Shown piece after piece: positions 43,349-52,622 of a DNA stretch of 64,000 nucleotides (its first letter is position 1; each line of letters opens with the position of its first letter). Below the pieces are notes generated by a model that searched no databases, was not told where the DNA came from, and was given only the letters and a program-made list of their open reading frames with translations. This DNA is from Limnobacter litoralis (GTDB lineage Bacteria > Pseudomonadota > Gammaproteobacteria > Burkholderiales > Burkholderiaceae_B). The DNA lies in contig NZ_BSOJ01000032.1 of assembly GCF_030160455.1 (NCBI RefSeq), positions 124,001-188,000 on the forward strand, read 5' to 3'. A program made the translations under genes and the position numbers.

Positions 43349-44473
43349 TCAGGTCTTACGGACAATCACGCTGCCAATCGAGTAACCTGCACCGAAGGAG
43401 CAGATTACGCCAACGTCGCCTTGCTGCAGGTCGGCGTTGTGGCGGTGAAAGGCGATGATTGAACCCGCAGACGCCGTGTTGGCAAATTCATCGAGAATGA
43501 CCGGGGCTTTGTCGCTGGTCACCTCGTGTGCACCCAACAGCTTTTTGGCAATCAGCTGGTTCATGCTGAGGTTGGCCTGGTGCAGCCAGTAGCGGCGCAC
43601 ATCATTGGCTGAATTCAAACCGAGGCTTTCCAGGTGGGTGGCCATGTGCTCAGCCGCCATGGGGCAAACTTCCTTGAACACTTTGCGACCTTCCTGTTTG
43701 AACAGTTTGTCGCGCGCATCGGGGTCTGCGTCTTCCGAGCGGTTCATGAAGCCAAAGTTGTTGCGGATGTTGTTCGAAAACACGGTGGCCAGCTTGGTGC
43801 CCAGTACTTCCCAACTGCCAGGTTTGGCGTCTTCAAGTCTTTCAACCAGAATGGCCGTGCACACATCACCAAAGATGAAATGGCAGTCGCGGTCGCGCCA
43901 GGCGTGGTGTGCGGATGTAATTTCCGGATTGACCACCAGTACAGCCCTTGCACAGCCTGTGCGCACAGCATTCACTGCCTGTTCAATGCCGAATGTGGCG
44001 GATGAACAGGCCACGTTCATGTCATACCCAAAGCCCTTGATGCCCAGTGCTTCCTGAATTTCAATTGACATGGCCGGGTAGGCGCGCTGCATATTGGCTG
44101 CTGAGCAGATGACCGCATCAATGTCTTCCGGTTTTTTACCGGCTTTGTTCATGGCGTCCTGGCAGGCTTTGACCGAGATTTCAGCCATCAGCGACAATTC
44201 TTCATTGCTGCGCTCATGAAAGATCGGGTGCATTCTTTCCGGGTCCAGAATGCCGGTCTTTTCCAGTACGTAGCGTTGCTTGATGCCGGACGCCTGTTCA
44301 ATAAAGCCCACACTGGATTCCGCCAGCGCAGTCAGTTCACCTTTGGCGATTGCGTCCGCATTGTGTTGGTTGTAACGCGCAACGTAGGTGTTGAATGACT
44401 CAACCAGTTCTTCGTTGGTGATGGTGAAAGGGGGAATGTACAGGCCAGTGGCACTGATGGCGACCTTGATCAT
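43349..44473 (-). CDS. Beta-ketoacyl-ACP synthase III-like protein
   Basis: A 374-residue thiolase-fold synthase. The catalytic triad is present: Cys in NVACSSATFG, His in WLHQANLSMN and Asn in FANTASAGS. It is longer than housekeeping FabH (about 320) and resembles FabH homologues that serve specialised acyl chains. I chose ATG 44471-44473 (MIKVAISATG), where the fold begins; 22 extra codons upstream are unlikely. No other fatty-acid genes lie nearby. Confidence 0.9.
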   Translation of the reverse strand: MIKVAISATGLYIPPFTITNEELVESFNTYVARYNQHNADAIAKGELTALAESSVGFIEQASGIKQRYVLEKTGILDPERMHPIFHERSNEELSLMAEISVKACQDAMNKAGKKPEDIDAVICSAANMQRAYPAMSIEIQEALGIKGFGYDMNVACSSATFGIEQAVNAVRTGCARAVLVVNPEITSAHHAWRDRDCHFIFGDVCTAILVERLEDAKPGSWEVLGTKLATVFSNNIRNNFGFMNRSEDADPDARDKLFKQEGRKVFKEVCPMAAEHMATHLESLGLNSANDVRRYWLHQANLSMNQLIAKKLLGAHEVTSDKAPVILDEFANTASAGSIIAFHRHNADLQQGDVGVICSFGAGYSIGSVIVRKT

Positions 44474-44548
44474 GCTGTCTCGCTGTTGTTGTTCGGCGTT
44501 GTTCCAAATTATTGCACGCCTTGAACTGGGCTGTAACATCCAGACAGC

Positions 44549-44574
44549 AAAAAGCCCGGTTGCTCACCGGGCCT
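44549..44574 (-). terminator. Terminator of the small membrane protein gene
   Basis: Stem AGCCCGGT with its complement (about 44553-44560 and 44566-44573), 5-base loop, with a T-run following on the minus strand. It separates the small membrane protein from the FabH-like gene. Confidence 0.85.
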
Positions 44575-44596
44575 TGCTTCAATCCGCTGGGTGTAT

Positions 44597-44827
44597 TCAG
44601 GCTTTGATCGCAGGGGTGCTGCGCTTTTGCTGAATGCGTTTAACCTGGTACACCGCAACAAGCATGGCTTGAGCCACAACCAGGGCCGCAGCCGCTAACA
44701 GATTGGGGCCTTCGTTGCCGGTGTAGTTGATGTATTCAACACCTGCGTTGGTCAGAAAGCCCAAAGTCATGATGGCCATGAACAACACGCCGGGGGTACG
44801 AACGATAGAGCGAATGATTGATTGCAT
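44597..44827 (-). CDS. Small membrane protein, hypothetical
   Basis: 76 residues with two hydrophobic helices (about 12-30 and 43-62) and a basic tail (QVKRIQQKRSTPAIKA). GAAGGGAAATATC precedes the ATG. Not recognised. Its own terminator lies downstream. Confidence 0.7.
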   Translation of the reverse strand: MQSIIRSIVRTPGVLFMAIMTLGFLTNAGVEYINYTGNEGPNLLAAAALVVAQAMLVAVYQVKRIQQKRSTPAIKA

Positions 44828-45064
44828 GATATTTCCCTTCAGTCAGTTTTTGTGGGTTCGGATATTCTTGGTTCCGAATTACCTGGTGCATTCACGTTGT
44901 GTGTTTGCGTGAATTAATTGTGTACATTTGTGCACTGAAAGTCAAATTGTTTTCAAAAAATTGCTCGAATATTCGCTCTAAAAATTTTTAACCTTTTGTT
45001 TTAAAAAAGAAAAATTAAAATTAATTCCGGTGTGTTTCTGTTTCATTTTTTCTCAAAGTAGGGG
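44828..45064. other. AT-rich intergenic region
   Basis: About 240 bases, strongly AT-rich at 44925-45060, with A and T runs. It probably holds the promoter of the small membrane protein (minus strand) and the 3' end of the next minus-strand operon. Nothing else seen. Confidence 0.5.
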
Positions 45065-45841
45065 TCAACTTAAAAAATCGGCCAATTGGCCGGCAATGCC
45101 GATCTTTTCAGCCAGCTTTTTCGCCTTGTCCCGATAGGCCTTGTTCACTTGGTCCGTCAGTTTGGCCATGCGTGCCTGTTCTTTCGCACTCATTTCAGCG
45201 GTAATCAACATGATTTCCTGAATGAATTCAGGCGTGGCGTAGGCTGCAGCAATCAACTCCAGCAGTTTTTCTTCGGTCAGCATGTTGGCCAGTTTGGCGA
45301 TGCGGTCTTTGCGCTGGGCAAAACAGGACACATGCAGGTTGACCGCAGGGTCCTCAATCACTTCCATGATCTCGATGGTTTTCTTTTCCGGCATGAAGTC
45401 GGTGAAACCGCCCAGCACATGAAATTCACCATCGTGAATCAGTTTGACGGTGACTTTCTTGAGCAAGTCAACGGGCAGTTCTGCCAGCATTTGCTGCGCG
45501 CGTTCGGGTATCTGGTTGCGGGCCACGTCGGCCATGAACTCCGCGTCGAAGTGTTTGCACAAGCCGACTGCCTTGCTGATCGGCGTGAAGTAGGACATGT
45601 TGGCCGTAATGGCCGGGCCAAACACCTTGGTGCACAGTGTGGCGCTGATGCCATCGGGGGCCAACTTGCCCGCGCCTGCGATTCGTTCAAACACCGGGCC
45701 GAACTTGTTCAGCAGGCTGTTCTGAAAGGTGGTGCGCAGCTTCTGCAGGCTGACTGCATCCAGCTTGTCGAGGTAGGCCAGGTCAGCAGGCTCTTTGTGA
45801 AGGGCCTGGGCCAGGCGACGTAATTCAGTGTTTCTGTCCAT
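45065..45841 (-). CDS. Hypothetical protein
   Basis: 258 residues, largely helical, no signal peptide or membrane span. It contains a stretch like a MgtE-N or CBS-adjacent helical repeat (LLKKVTVKLIHDGEFHVLGG, then DRIAKLANMLTEEKLLELIAA). No assignment. It follows the 70-residue gene by 3 bases and is probably co-expressed. Confidence 0.7.
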   Translation of the reverse strand: MDRNTELRRLAQALHKEPADLAYLDKLDAVSLQKLRTTFQNSLLNKFGPVFERIAGAGKLAPDGISATLCTKVFGPAITANMSYFTPISKAVGLCKHFDAEFMADVARNQIPERAQQMLAELPVDLLKKVTVKLIHDGEFHVLGGFTDFMPEKKTIEIMEVIEDPAVNLHVSCFAQRKDRIAKLANMLTEEKLLELIAAAYATPEFIQEIMLITAEMSAKEQARMAKLTDQVNKAYRDKAKKLAEKIGIAGQLADFLS

Positions 45842-45844
45842 GAT

Positions 45845-46057
45845 TCAAAGCCCCAGTATTTTTTTGACGGCACCACGCAGCAGGCGTGGAATGTGTTCAA
45901 GCGCGTTGTCCATGCTTTCCTTCAGGAAGGCATCGTGCTTTTGATGGGCCTGTTCAAGATCTTGGGCAAGTTGCTTTTGCTGGGCAGCGGTCAAGGCTTC
46001 CAGTTCGGGCAGCGCATTGCCTACAATGGCTTGCAGGCTGGCGTCGAGTTTGGCCAT
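45845..46057 (-). CDS. Small helical protein, hypothetical
   Basis: 70 residues, charged and predicted helical (LTAAQQKQLAQDLEQAHQKH). It could form a coiled coil. CAGGAGACAACC precedes the ATG as a good ribosome site. First gene of a two-gene unit with the 258-residue protein. Confidence 0.7.
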   Translation of the reverse strand: MAKLDASLQAIVGNALPELEALTAAQQKQLAQDLEQAHQKHDAFLKESMDNALEHIPRLLRGAVKKILGL

Positions 46058-46190
46058 GGTTGTCTCCTGTTTGTCATTGAAACATCATAAACGTTGTCGA
46101 TGACTGTTCGTGCGGGTTTGCCTGCAAAACTCTGGAAGATGCGCTCTATACTTGGCTGATCTTGAAAAAGAACAACCCGGAGCAGTCCTC

Positions 46191-46916
46191 ATGAGCAAAG
46201 TTCAGCCAATTCAAGGCAATCGCAGCCGCCAATACAAATATTACGATTTCATTCTGGCCGCCTTTGTGGTGGTGCTCTTGTGCTCAAACCTGATTGGCCC
46301 CGCCAAAATTGCGCAGCTTGATTTGCCCCTGGTTGGCAGCGTCACGTTTGGCGCGGGTGTGCTGTTTTTCCCCATTTCCTATTTGTACGGCGATATTTTG
46401 ACGGAGGTGTATGGCTATGGGCTGGACCGCAGAGCTGTGTGGGCCGGGTTTGGCGGCTTGATTTTTGCTTCTTTCATGGCCTGGGTGGTGGTGCACTTGC
46501 CCGCCGCACCGTTTTGGCAGGACAGGCAAGCCGCCATTGAAAGCGTATTCGGCAACACCTGGCGCATTGTGCTGGCCTCGCTGGTGGCCTTCTGGAGTGG
46601 CAGCTTTGCCAACAGCTTTGTGCTGGCCAAAATGAAAATCCTGACGAAAGGCAAGCACCTGTGGACCCGCACCATTGGTTCAACCTTGGTGGGCGAACTG
46701 GTCGACTCCAGTCTGTTTTACACCATCGCCTTCTGGGGCATCATGACCAAAGAGCAGCTCATCACGGTTACGTTGACCCAATACGTGCTCAAAACCGGTT
46801 GGGAAGTGGTGGCCACTCCACTGACTTACTGGATCGTGGCCAGCCTGAAACGCGCTGAAAACGAAGACTATTACGACACAAACACCTCATTTAACCCCTT
46901 TACCCTGAAAGCCTGA
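46191..46916 (+). CDS. yhhQ: Queuosine precursor transporter, YhhQ family
   Basis: A 241-residue membrane protein with about six spans that imports 7-deazaguanine precursors for queuosine in tRNA. The family core FPISYLYGDILTEVYGYG is present, with a further conserved ARG-TIGSTLVGELVDSS-type segment. ATG 46191 is preferred; CCCGGAGCAG lies upstream. Its stop overlaps the hydrolase start by one base. Confidence 0.9.
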   Translation: MSKVQPIQGNRSRQYKYYDFILAAFVVVLLCSNLIGPAKIAQLDLPLVGSVTFGAGVLFFPISYLYGDILTEVYGYGLDRRAVWAGFGGLIFASFMAWVVVHLPAAPFWQDRQAAIESVFGNTWRIVLASLVAFWSGSFANSFVLAKMKILTKGKHLWTRTIGSTLVGELVDSSLFYTIAFWGIMTKEQLITVTLTQYVLKTGWEVVATPLTYWIVASLKRAENEDYYDTNTSFNPFTLKA

Positions 46917-47869
46917 TGAATCAAATGCCCGGCAGCCAGCCTTCCATGGCGGCTTACCAACCCGTTCAAAAGCCGGTTTCCAGCTTCGTCAAGCTGCGTG
47001 GCTTGAACACCCATTTGCACACCTGGGGCGAGCCCGATTGGCCTTTGGTGCTGATGTTGCACGGCTGGATGGATGTCGGCGCCAGTTTTCAGTTTGTGGT
47101 GGACTGCATGGCCAACCAATGGCGCGTGGTTGCCCCTGATCTGCGCGGCTTTGGCCTGACAGACTGGCCCGTGGGCAAAGGCGATGGCACAGCCAGGTCG
47201 TACTGGTTTGGCGATTACCTGGCCGACCTGGATGCCTTGATTGATCATCTAAGCCCCACTCAGCCTGTCAACCTGGTGGGGCACAGCATGGGTGGCAACA
47301 TCGTGATGCTGTACGCGGGTGTCAGGCCCCAGCGCATTCGCAGCCTTGTCAACCTGGAGGGTTTCGGTTTGCTGGACGCAAATCCCGCCAAGGCGGGCAA
47401 GCGTTACGCCCGCTGGCTGGATGAGCTGAAAGAGCCGCCCACACTGCGCACCTATGGCAGCCTTGAGGCCGTGGCGCAACGCCTCCAGAAAACCAATCCC
47501 AGATTAACCACCGACAAAGCCTTGTATCTGGCGGCGCACTGGGCTGAAAGCACCGAGAGCGGTTATCGCATTCTTGGCGATGCAGCGCACCGTATTTCAA
47601 ACCCGATTGGCTATCGATTGAACGAGGCGCAGGCCATTTGGGTCAGTATTGAGGCGCCTGTTCTACACGTAGAGGCTGCGCAAACCGAGGCGGGCTTGTG
47701 GATGGCGCGTCAGGGTGAGCAGGCTGATTTCGATGCCCTGCGGACCCGGTTTGAATGCGTACCCGATTGGCGTTTTGCCCGCATTGACGATGCCGGCCAT
47801 ATGTTGCATCACGACCAACCGGCTGAACTGGCCCGGCTGATTGAATCTCATCTGGCAGAACACAGGTAA
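46916..47869 (+). CDS. Alpha/beta hydrolase
   Basis: A 317-residue alpha/beta hydrolase. Oxyanion region LMLHGWMDVG, nucleophile Ser in LVGHSMGGN, and catalytic His in DDAGHMLHHDQP. Substrate unknown. Co-transcribed with the queuosine transporter gene (overlapping TGATG). Confidence 0.9.
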   Translation: MNQMPGSQPSMAAYQPVQKPVSSFVKLRGLNTHLHTWGEPDWPLVLMLHGWMDVGASFQFVVDCMANQWRVVAPDLRGFGLTDWPVGKGDGTARSYWFGDYLADLDALIDHLSPTQPVNLVGHSMGGNIVMLYAGVRPQRIRSLVNLEGFGLLDANPAKAGKRYARWLDELKEPPTLRTYGSLEAVAQRLQKTNPRLTTDKALYLAAHWAESTESGYRILGDAAHRISNPIGYRLNEAQAIWVSIEAPVLHVEAAQTEAGLWMARQGEQADFDALRTRFECVPDWRFARIDDAGHMLHHDQPAELARLIESHLAEHR

Positions 47870-47898
47870 AAAAAAGCCGACCTTTTGAGGGGTCGGCT
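47868..47898 (-). terminator. Strong hairpin with T-run on the minus strand
   Basis: Stem AGCCGACC (47875-47882) with its complement (47891-47898). On the minus strand a run of nine T follows. The plus strand has no T-run directly after it. It is the hydrolase transcript's end if bidirectional, or the end of a minus-strand transcript from the lipase gene at 48.4-49.2 kb. Confidence 0.6.
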
Positions 47899-48034
47899 AA
47901 ACCTTTCTCGCTTGCGGAGAAGAGGAGACATTGGTTGGAGAACTGTAACAGTCCTCGATGTCAGTATTTTGCGTCTGTCTAACCTTTTGTTCAAGCTGAT
48001 TTGTAGGTGATTCCTACTAGTTTTGGAGTAATAA

Positions 48035-48406
48035 ATGCCCCATGTCACCGTGGAATACAGTTCGAACCTGTCCACCCTGGATGTGCCCTGGGTGTTGTAC
48101 AAACTCAATCAATGCCTGGTTGACCTAGACATCTTTCAAGAAAGTGACATCAAAACGCGCGCTTATCGCGCTGATCCATTTCTGATCGGCTTGCAAGACG
48201 AGGCAGTTGAGCACGCTTTTTTTGCCGTCCGGGTAGAAATGTTGAGTGGTCGCGAACGGGCCGTGAAGGTGCAGGTGGGGCAAGCTTTGCTGCGCACGCT
48301 GGAAGTGCTGCGCATCGGATTGCCCGAGGTTACGACCCAACTGACCGTGCAGGTTCAGGAAATTGAGCCTGAAATTTACTTCAAGAGCTACACCACTGGG
48401 GATTAG
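48035..48406 (+). CDS. 5-carboxymethyl-2-hydroxymuconate isomerase-family protein
   Basis: A 123-residue tautomerase-fold protein of the CHMI family. It begins MPHVTVEYSSNL; Pro2 is the catalytic base after Met removal. The chain length and the ending EIEPEIYFKSYT fit. The homoprotocatechuate pathway it serves elsewhere has no other gene here, so the role is open. Confidence 0.85.
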   Translation: MPHVTVEYSSNLSTLDVPWVLYKLNQCLVDLDIFQESDIKTRAYRADPFLIGLQDEAVEHAFFAVRVEMLSGRERAVKVQVGQALLRTLEVLRIGLPEVTTQLTVQVQEIEPEIYFKSYTTGD

Positions 48407-48415
48407 GGCTCTCTG

Positions 48416-49171
48416 CTACGCGCCCAAGTGCGGATAAATCTCCGCTTTCAAGTGATTGAACAGTCTGGCATCGTCCAGCAGCGCCATGTGCCCGCTGCGT
48501 TCAAGCAAGGTGTGTCGTGCGCCGTCCAGTTTGGCGGCCTTGGTGCGCAACAGCAAAGCGTCGGGTGTGGCTATGACGCTGGTCATTTTGTGGCGGTAAG
48601 CGCGATCCGCCTTGTTCAGTTCACTTAAAAAGCGGCTGCCCGGCAACATGTCTACGACGCAATCGCCAAGACCCAGGTGCGCCATGTGAGTGCCTTGGTG
48701 GGGTGTGGCCAGGGTAAACAGGTGCTGGACCTGTTGGCGCATTTGCCAGTGTTTGAGCATGGCCTGACGGCAAATCAAACCGCCCATGGAATGCCCCACC
48801 AAAAATACGGGTGAATTCTCACATTCTTCACGACTCAGGGTCAGGTTCATGAACGTGGCGAAATCGCTGGCCATTTCACGCACGCTGGCCAATGTGTAAC
48901 GGGGTTTGTACAGGGCCAGGCGAACACCGCTCCACAGCAATTCCTCGTACAGCGTGGAAAAGCAACCGTGGTTTTCAAGGTAACCCGGCACGAGGAAAAC
49001 AATCGGGAGTCGGTGATCCTGAAAGTTGGGGCTGAACTGGGGAATGGCGTTGGGTACGCGTTGGCGAAACAGGAAGCTCAAACCCAGCAGATAACCCTCT
49101 CGGGCGGCTGCCCGTGCATGCCCAACCAGACCTTCGGCGGGTTTGTGCAAAATGGGTGGCAATGCGGCCAT
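48416..49171 (-). CDS. Lipase-like alpha/beta hydrolase
   Basis: 251 residues. Oxyanion motif VFLVPGYLENHG, nucleophile Ser in LVGHSMGGLICR, and a C-terminal His in LLERSGHMALLDD. Similar to intracellular triacylglycerol lipase-like or PGAP1-like proteins. No signal peptide. Confidence 0.87.
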   Translation of the reverse strand: MAALPPILHKPAEGLVGHARAAAREGYLLGLSFLFRQRVPNAIPQFSPNFQDHRLPIVFLVPGYLENHGCFSTLYEELLWSGVRLALYKPRYTLASVREMASDFATFMNLTLSREECENSPVFLVGHSMGGLICRQAMLKHWQMRQQVQHLFTLATPHQGTHMAHLGLGDCVVDMLPGSRFLSELNKADRAYRHKMTSVIATPDALLLRTKAAKLDGARHTLLERSGHMALLDDARLFNHLKAEIYPHLGA

Positions 49172-49459
49172 GCTGTCTCCTGCTGCTTTTGATGCTTTTA
49201 AGTTACGCCAGCTGTTTCTTTTGTTTCATTTTGATTAACGGAAAAATTACGCGCAGATTGAGCTTTTGGGGGCGCGATTTCGTGGTTTTCAGCGTAAACC
49301 CCTACGGAATCGCCTAAGTTTCAGCTAAGTTTTTTAAAGAAGTGTCAAAAAGCCGACACAAGTCCCCATCCAGACCGTCAGACCCTCAGTAACACCCTGA
49401 GATGTACCTGCAGCACAACACACCAATCAAATACACAACAAGGACAGGCAGAGGTCATC
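49172..49459. other. Divergent intergenic region
   Basis: About 290 bases between two divergent genes. It should hold both promoters. TTTCAGC words recur (49287, 49319) and TGTC-aaaaag-CCGACA lies at 49343. No sigma54 element or gene seen. Confidence 0.4.
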
Positions 49460-52400
49460 ATGGGGACACGCAACATTGCAGCGGTGCTGCTGGGCGCAGC
49501 GTTGGTCACACTGGGGGGGTGTTGGTCATCCGGCAACGATTCAGGAGGTGGCAGCGCATCCGTCAGCCCGTCTGGCAGTGGTGGTTCCACGGTCACCCCC
49601 TCTGAGGCAAATGGGCGGGTGTTTTTGATCAAACCAGGCCCCAACGCCACCACCGACATGGTCAAGGCCATGGTTCAACTCAAACCCAAGGACGTGCTGC
49701 GGTTCGACTGCGGGTTTTTCAACCTGACGACCGGCATTCAAATCACCGCCACAGAAGATGTCACGATCGAAGGCTGCGGCAAAGACAACACGTTCCTGTC
49801 CTTTCGGGACAGCAATTCCCAGGAAGGCTTTCTGGCGTCCAACGTGGTGGGCGTAACCCTGCAAGACCTCACGATTGGCGATTCTCCCGGTGACGCCATC
49901 AAGATGAAGGGCGTCAACCATGGCAACATTTTGCGCGCGCGGGCCATTTGGAGCAGTGGTCGCAAAACAGCGGCCGAGGTGCCCATCACCGCTCAAAACT
50001 TCAAACAACAGGTGAAGGTGGGTTGCACCGACCCTGCCCGACACGACCCCAACAACCCCAATCCACTGGAGACCGATCACAGTTCGCCCGATTACACCGT
50101 CAGCACCGCATCGGGCCGATATGGCATTTACCCGGTGCAGTCGCGCAACATCTTGGTGGAAGACACGGAATCAATCGGTGCATCGGATGCAGGCATTTAC
50201 GTGGGCCAAACCAATATCGCCAAGATCCGCAAAAGCAGGGCGGCCTTTAACGTGTTCGGGTTTGAAATTGAAAACGTTCAGAATGGCGAATATTCAGAGA
50301 ACGTGGCTGAATGCAATTCTGGTGGCTTTTTGGTGTACGACCTGGACAACCTGACGCAATACGGATCCAAGTCGCGGGTGTACAACAACATTGCACGCAA
50401 CAACAACACGTACAACTTCGCGGTGCCCGGTTCAATCGTTTCCAACGTGCCACGCGGTTCGGGCCTGATCACGCTGGCCTACGACAAAATCGACATTTTC
50501 GGCAACACGTTTGAAAACAACGGCACAGCGGGCATCATTTTGACCAGCTATGACCTGTTGGGTGAAAACGGCGACCGTCGAATGGACGTGTATTCCGAAG
50601 CGGTGAATATTTACGGCAACACCTTTAAAAACAACGGCAATGACCTGCCTTCACCCGACTTTGCCACCATTGTGGCCACCCAGGGGTCCCAGATCAGCAC
50701 GGCTTTTCCGGCGGTGGTAGGCATTAAAAATGCTGCGGCGGGTGGCGGTTACCGGGGTGCCCACATTGTGTGGGACGGCTACATGGACAGCCTGAACAAA
50801 GACTGTGCTGCCCCCACCGACAAGGACGGCAAACCGGTGCCGGTGGACGCTGAGGGCAAGCCCATTCAGGGCAACCAGTACCCCAACCCCAGTTGCCGGT
50901 ACAACAAGTACAAGTTCGATACACAAGGCAAGCGGATTGTGCCCAAATGGTGGTTCAGTTGCATCAACCCCGACAACAATTTTTCATCGGACAGTCTCGC
51001 CTTCTCCAATTTCCATGGCACGCGCGGTCTGGATGCCGTGGTCAACCTCAATACCAATGACCCCACCAAAAACCTGTCGGTGGAATACATCAACAGCATT
51101 GCAAGCGGCATTCCGCTGCTGGCGGCCGATCTGGATGTCAGCAAGCACAACTGCATGGCGCGTTTTGGCGCGGGTTTGCCCCATTTGCCAGACTTCGCTT
51201 TTGAGCCCTACACACCCACAGGTGCCTACGCGCCAGAACCCGTGCAAGCCAGGGTGGATGCACTGTGCAACGCCCCGCAAAAAGCGGGTGAGGTCAACGA
51301 AGCCGCGTATGAGGTGAACTGTCCTGATTTGGCCCAGTACAACCTGTTTGCCGATGCCCAGGACCCACGAAGCATGCCCAATGGACAAGGCATGCCGTAT
51401 GTGTTGAACACCAAGCTGTTCAGTGACTATGCGCTCAAGCACCGGGTGATGTTTATTCCGCGTGGCAAGAAGGCGGTGTTTCTGGCCGATGAAGACAAGC
51501 GCATCAACTCCACCATTGACTTCCCGGTGGGCACCATCATTGCCAAAACCTTTGCCTTCGTAGACCAGCCCAAGGGCACCGAAATGCCTTACGAAACCCG
51601 TTTGTTGATCAAACGTCAGCGTGAAGACGGTCAAAAATACTGGGAAGGGTTGGAGTACGTGTGGCAAACCGGTGAAGGCGGTGCCCGCAAAGCCCTGTTG
51701 ACCCAATACGGGGGCACCGCAAGCGCCAGTTGGGACTATGTGGACAATGACACCGGTGTGCGTCACCAGGGCAGCACCAATGAATACCTGCTGCCCAATG
51801 CCAGCCAGTGTTCGGTTTGCCACAGCAACAACGATGTGGACCCGGGTACTGCGCCCATTGGCCCCAAACCACGTAACCTGAACCGGGCCTACCACACCGA
51901 GTCGCCTTTGGCTGTCGGCCAAAGTCAGCATGCAGTCAATGGCAAGAACCAGCTGAAATTCATGTGTGACAACGGGTTGATGACGGGCTGCCCAAGCAGC
52001 TTCAATCTGGATTCCCGTGGTGTGGCCACCAATGTTCGGCACAATCCGAGGTTCAACATGGCGGGTGACTCCGGTTTGCCTGCAAACTCAAAAGGGGACA
52101 TTGAGGCCCGTGCCCGATCCTATCTGGAGGCCAATTGCGCCCACTGTCACAACGAAAACGGCCAGGCCTCCAACACCGGCTTTTATCTGGATGTGTTCCG
52201 CAGGGTTGACGGCAACATGGGTGTGTGCAAAAAGCCAACCGCCAGCGGCACAGAAGGGCGGGGCGGCCGAATTTACGACATCACGCCTGCGCACTCAGAT
52301 CAGTCGATTTTGACTTATCGCATCGGGCCTGATGCCACAGCCATTGCGGCGCGCATGCCACAACTGGGTCGCAGTGTGGTGGACACCGAGGCGGTGGCAT

Positions 52401-52525
52401 TGATCTCCAAATGGATCGACACCGTGGTGGACAACACCTACGACAACGCCGACGCTTGCCAGGCCAGCAACAATCAACAACAAGGCACCTCACTTCCTGT
52501 GGTGGGCACAGTGCCAATTCCGTAG
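49460..52525 (+). CDS. Parallel beta-helix / diheme cytochrome fusion lipoprotein
   Basis: 1021 residues. Lipobox LGGC with Cys21 and a Ser/Gly-rich stretch after it. Residues about 60-560 hold right-handed parallel beta-helix repeats (NILVEDTESIGASDAGIYVG, YNNIARNNNTYNF, NIYGNTFKNNG). Residues about 620-1010 form a cytochrome-like domain with CSVCH (near 783) and CAHCH (near 893). Each half matches a conserved family that in other bacteria is usually encoded as separate neighbouring genes; here they are one protein. It is an outer-membrane or periplasmic redox protein of unknown function. Confidence 0.85.
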   Translation: MGTRNIAAVLLGAALVTLGGCWSSGNDSGGGSASVSPSGSGGSTVTPSEANGRVFLIKPGPNATTDMVKAMVQLKPKDVLRFDCGFFNLTTGIQITATEDVTIEGCGKDNTFLSFRDSNSQEGFLASNVVGVTLQDLTIGDSPGDAIKMKGVNHGNILRARAIWSSGRKTAAEVPITAQNFKQQVKVGCTDPARHDPNNPNPLETDHSSPDYTVSTASGRYGIYPVQSRNILVEDTESIGASDAGIYVGQTNIAKIRKSRAAFNVFGFEIENVQNGEYSENVAECNSGGFLVYDLDNLTQYGSKSRVYNNIARNNNTYNFAVPGSIVSNVPRGSGLITLAYDKIDIFGNTFENNGTAGIILTSYDLLGENGDRRMDVYSEAVNIYGNTFKNNGNDLPSPDFATIVATQGSQISTAFPAVVGIKNAAAGGGYRGAHIVWDGYMDSLNKDCAAPTDKDGKPVPVDAEGKPIQGNQYPNPSCRYNKYKFDTQGKRIVPKWWFSCINPDNNFSSDSLAFSNFHGTRGLDAVVNLNTNDPTKNLSVEYINSIASGIPLLAADLDVSKHNCMARFGAGLPHLPDFAFEPYTPTGAYAPEPVQARVDALCNAPQKAGEVNEAAYEVNCPDLAQYNLFADAQDPRSMPNGQGMPYVLNTKLFSDYALKHRVMFIPRGKKAVFLADEDKRINSTIDFPVGTIIAKTFAFVDQPKGTEMPYETRLLIKRQREDGQKYWEGLEYVWQTGEGGARKALLTQYGGTASASWDYVDNDTGVRHQGSTNEYLLPNASQCSVCHSNNDVDPGTAPIGPKPRNLNRAYHTESPLAVGQSQHAVNGKNQLKFMCDNGLMTGCPSSFNLDSRGVATNVRHNPRFNMAGDSGLPANSKGDIEARARSYLEANCAHCHNENGQASNTGFYLDVFRRVDGNMGVCKKPTASGTEGRGGRIYDITPAHSDQSILTYRIGPDATAIAARMPQLGRSVVDTEAVALISKWIDTVVDNTYDNADACQASNNQQQGTSLPVVGTVPIP

Positions 52526-52555
52526 CCTGAGTCTCTGTCAGAGGCTGCGTTTTCA

Positions 52556-52586
52556 GGGGGTGTTTCGCAAGGAACGTCCCCTTTTT
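52556..52586 (+). terminator. Terminator of the beta-helix cytochrome gene
   Basis: An 11-bp stem with G-U pairs (52556-52566 with 52571-52581), a GCAA tetraloop and five T. It lies 31 bases after the stop. Confidence 0.85.
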
Positions 52587-52622
52587 CCATTTTGGGGCTG
52601 AAAGTTTTGTATCCTTGGGGCT

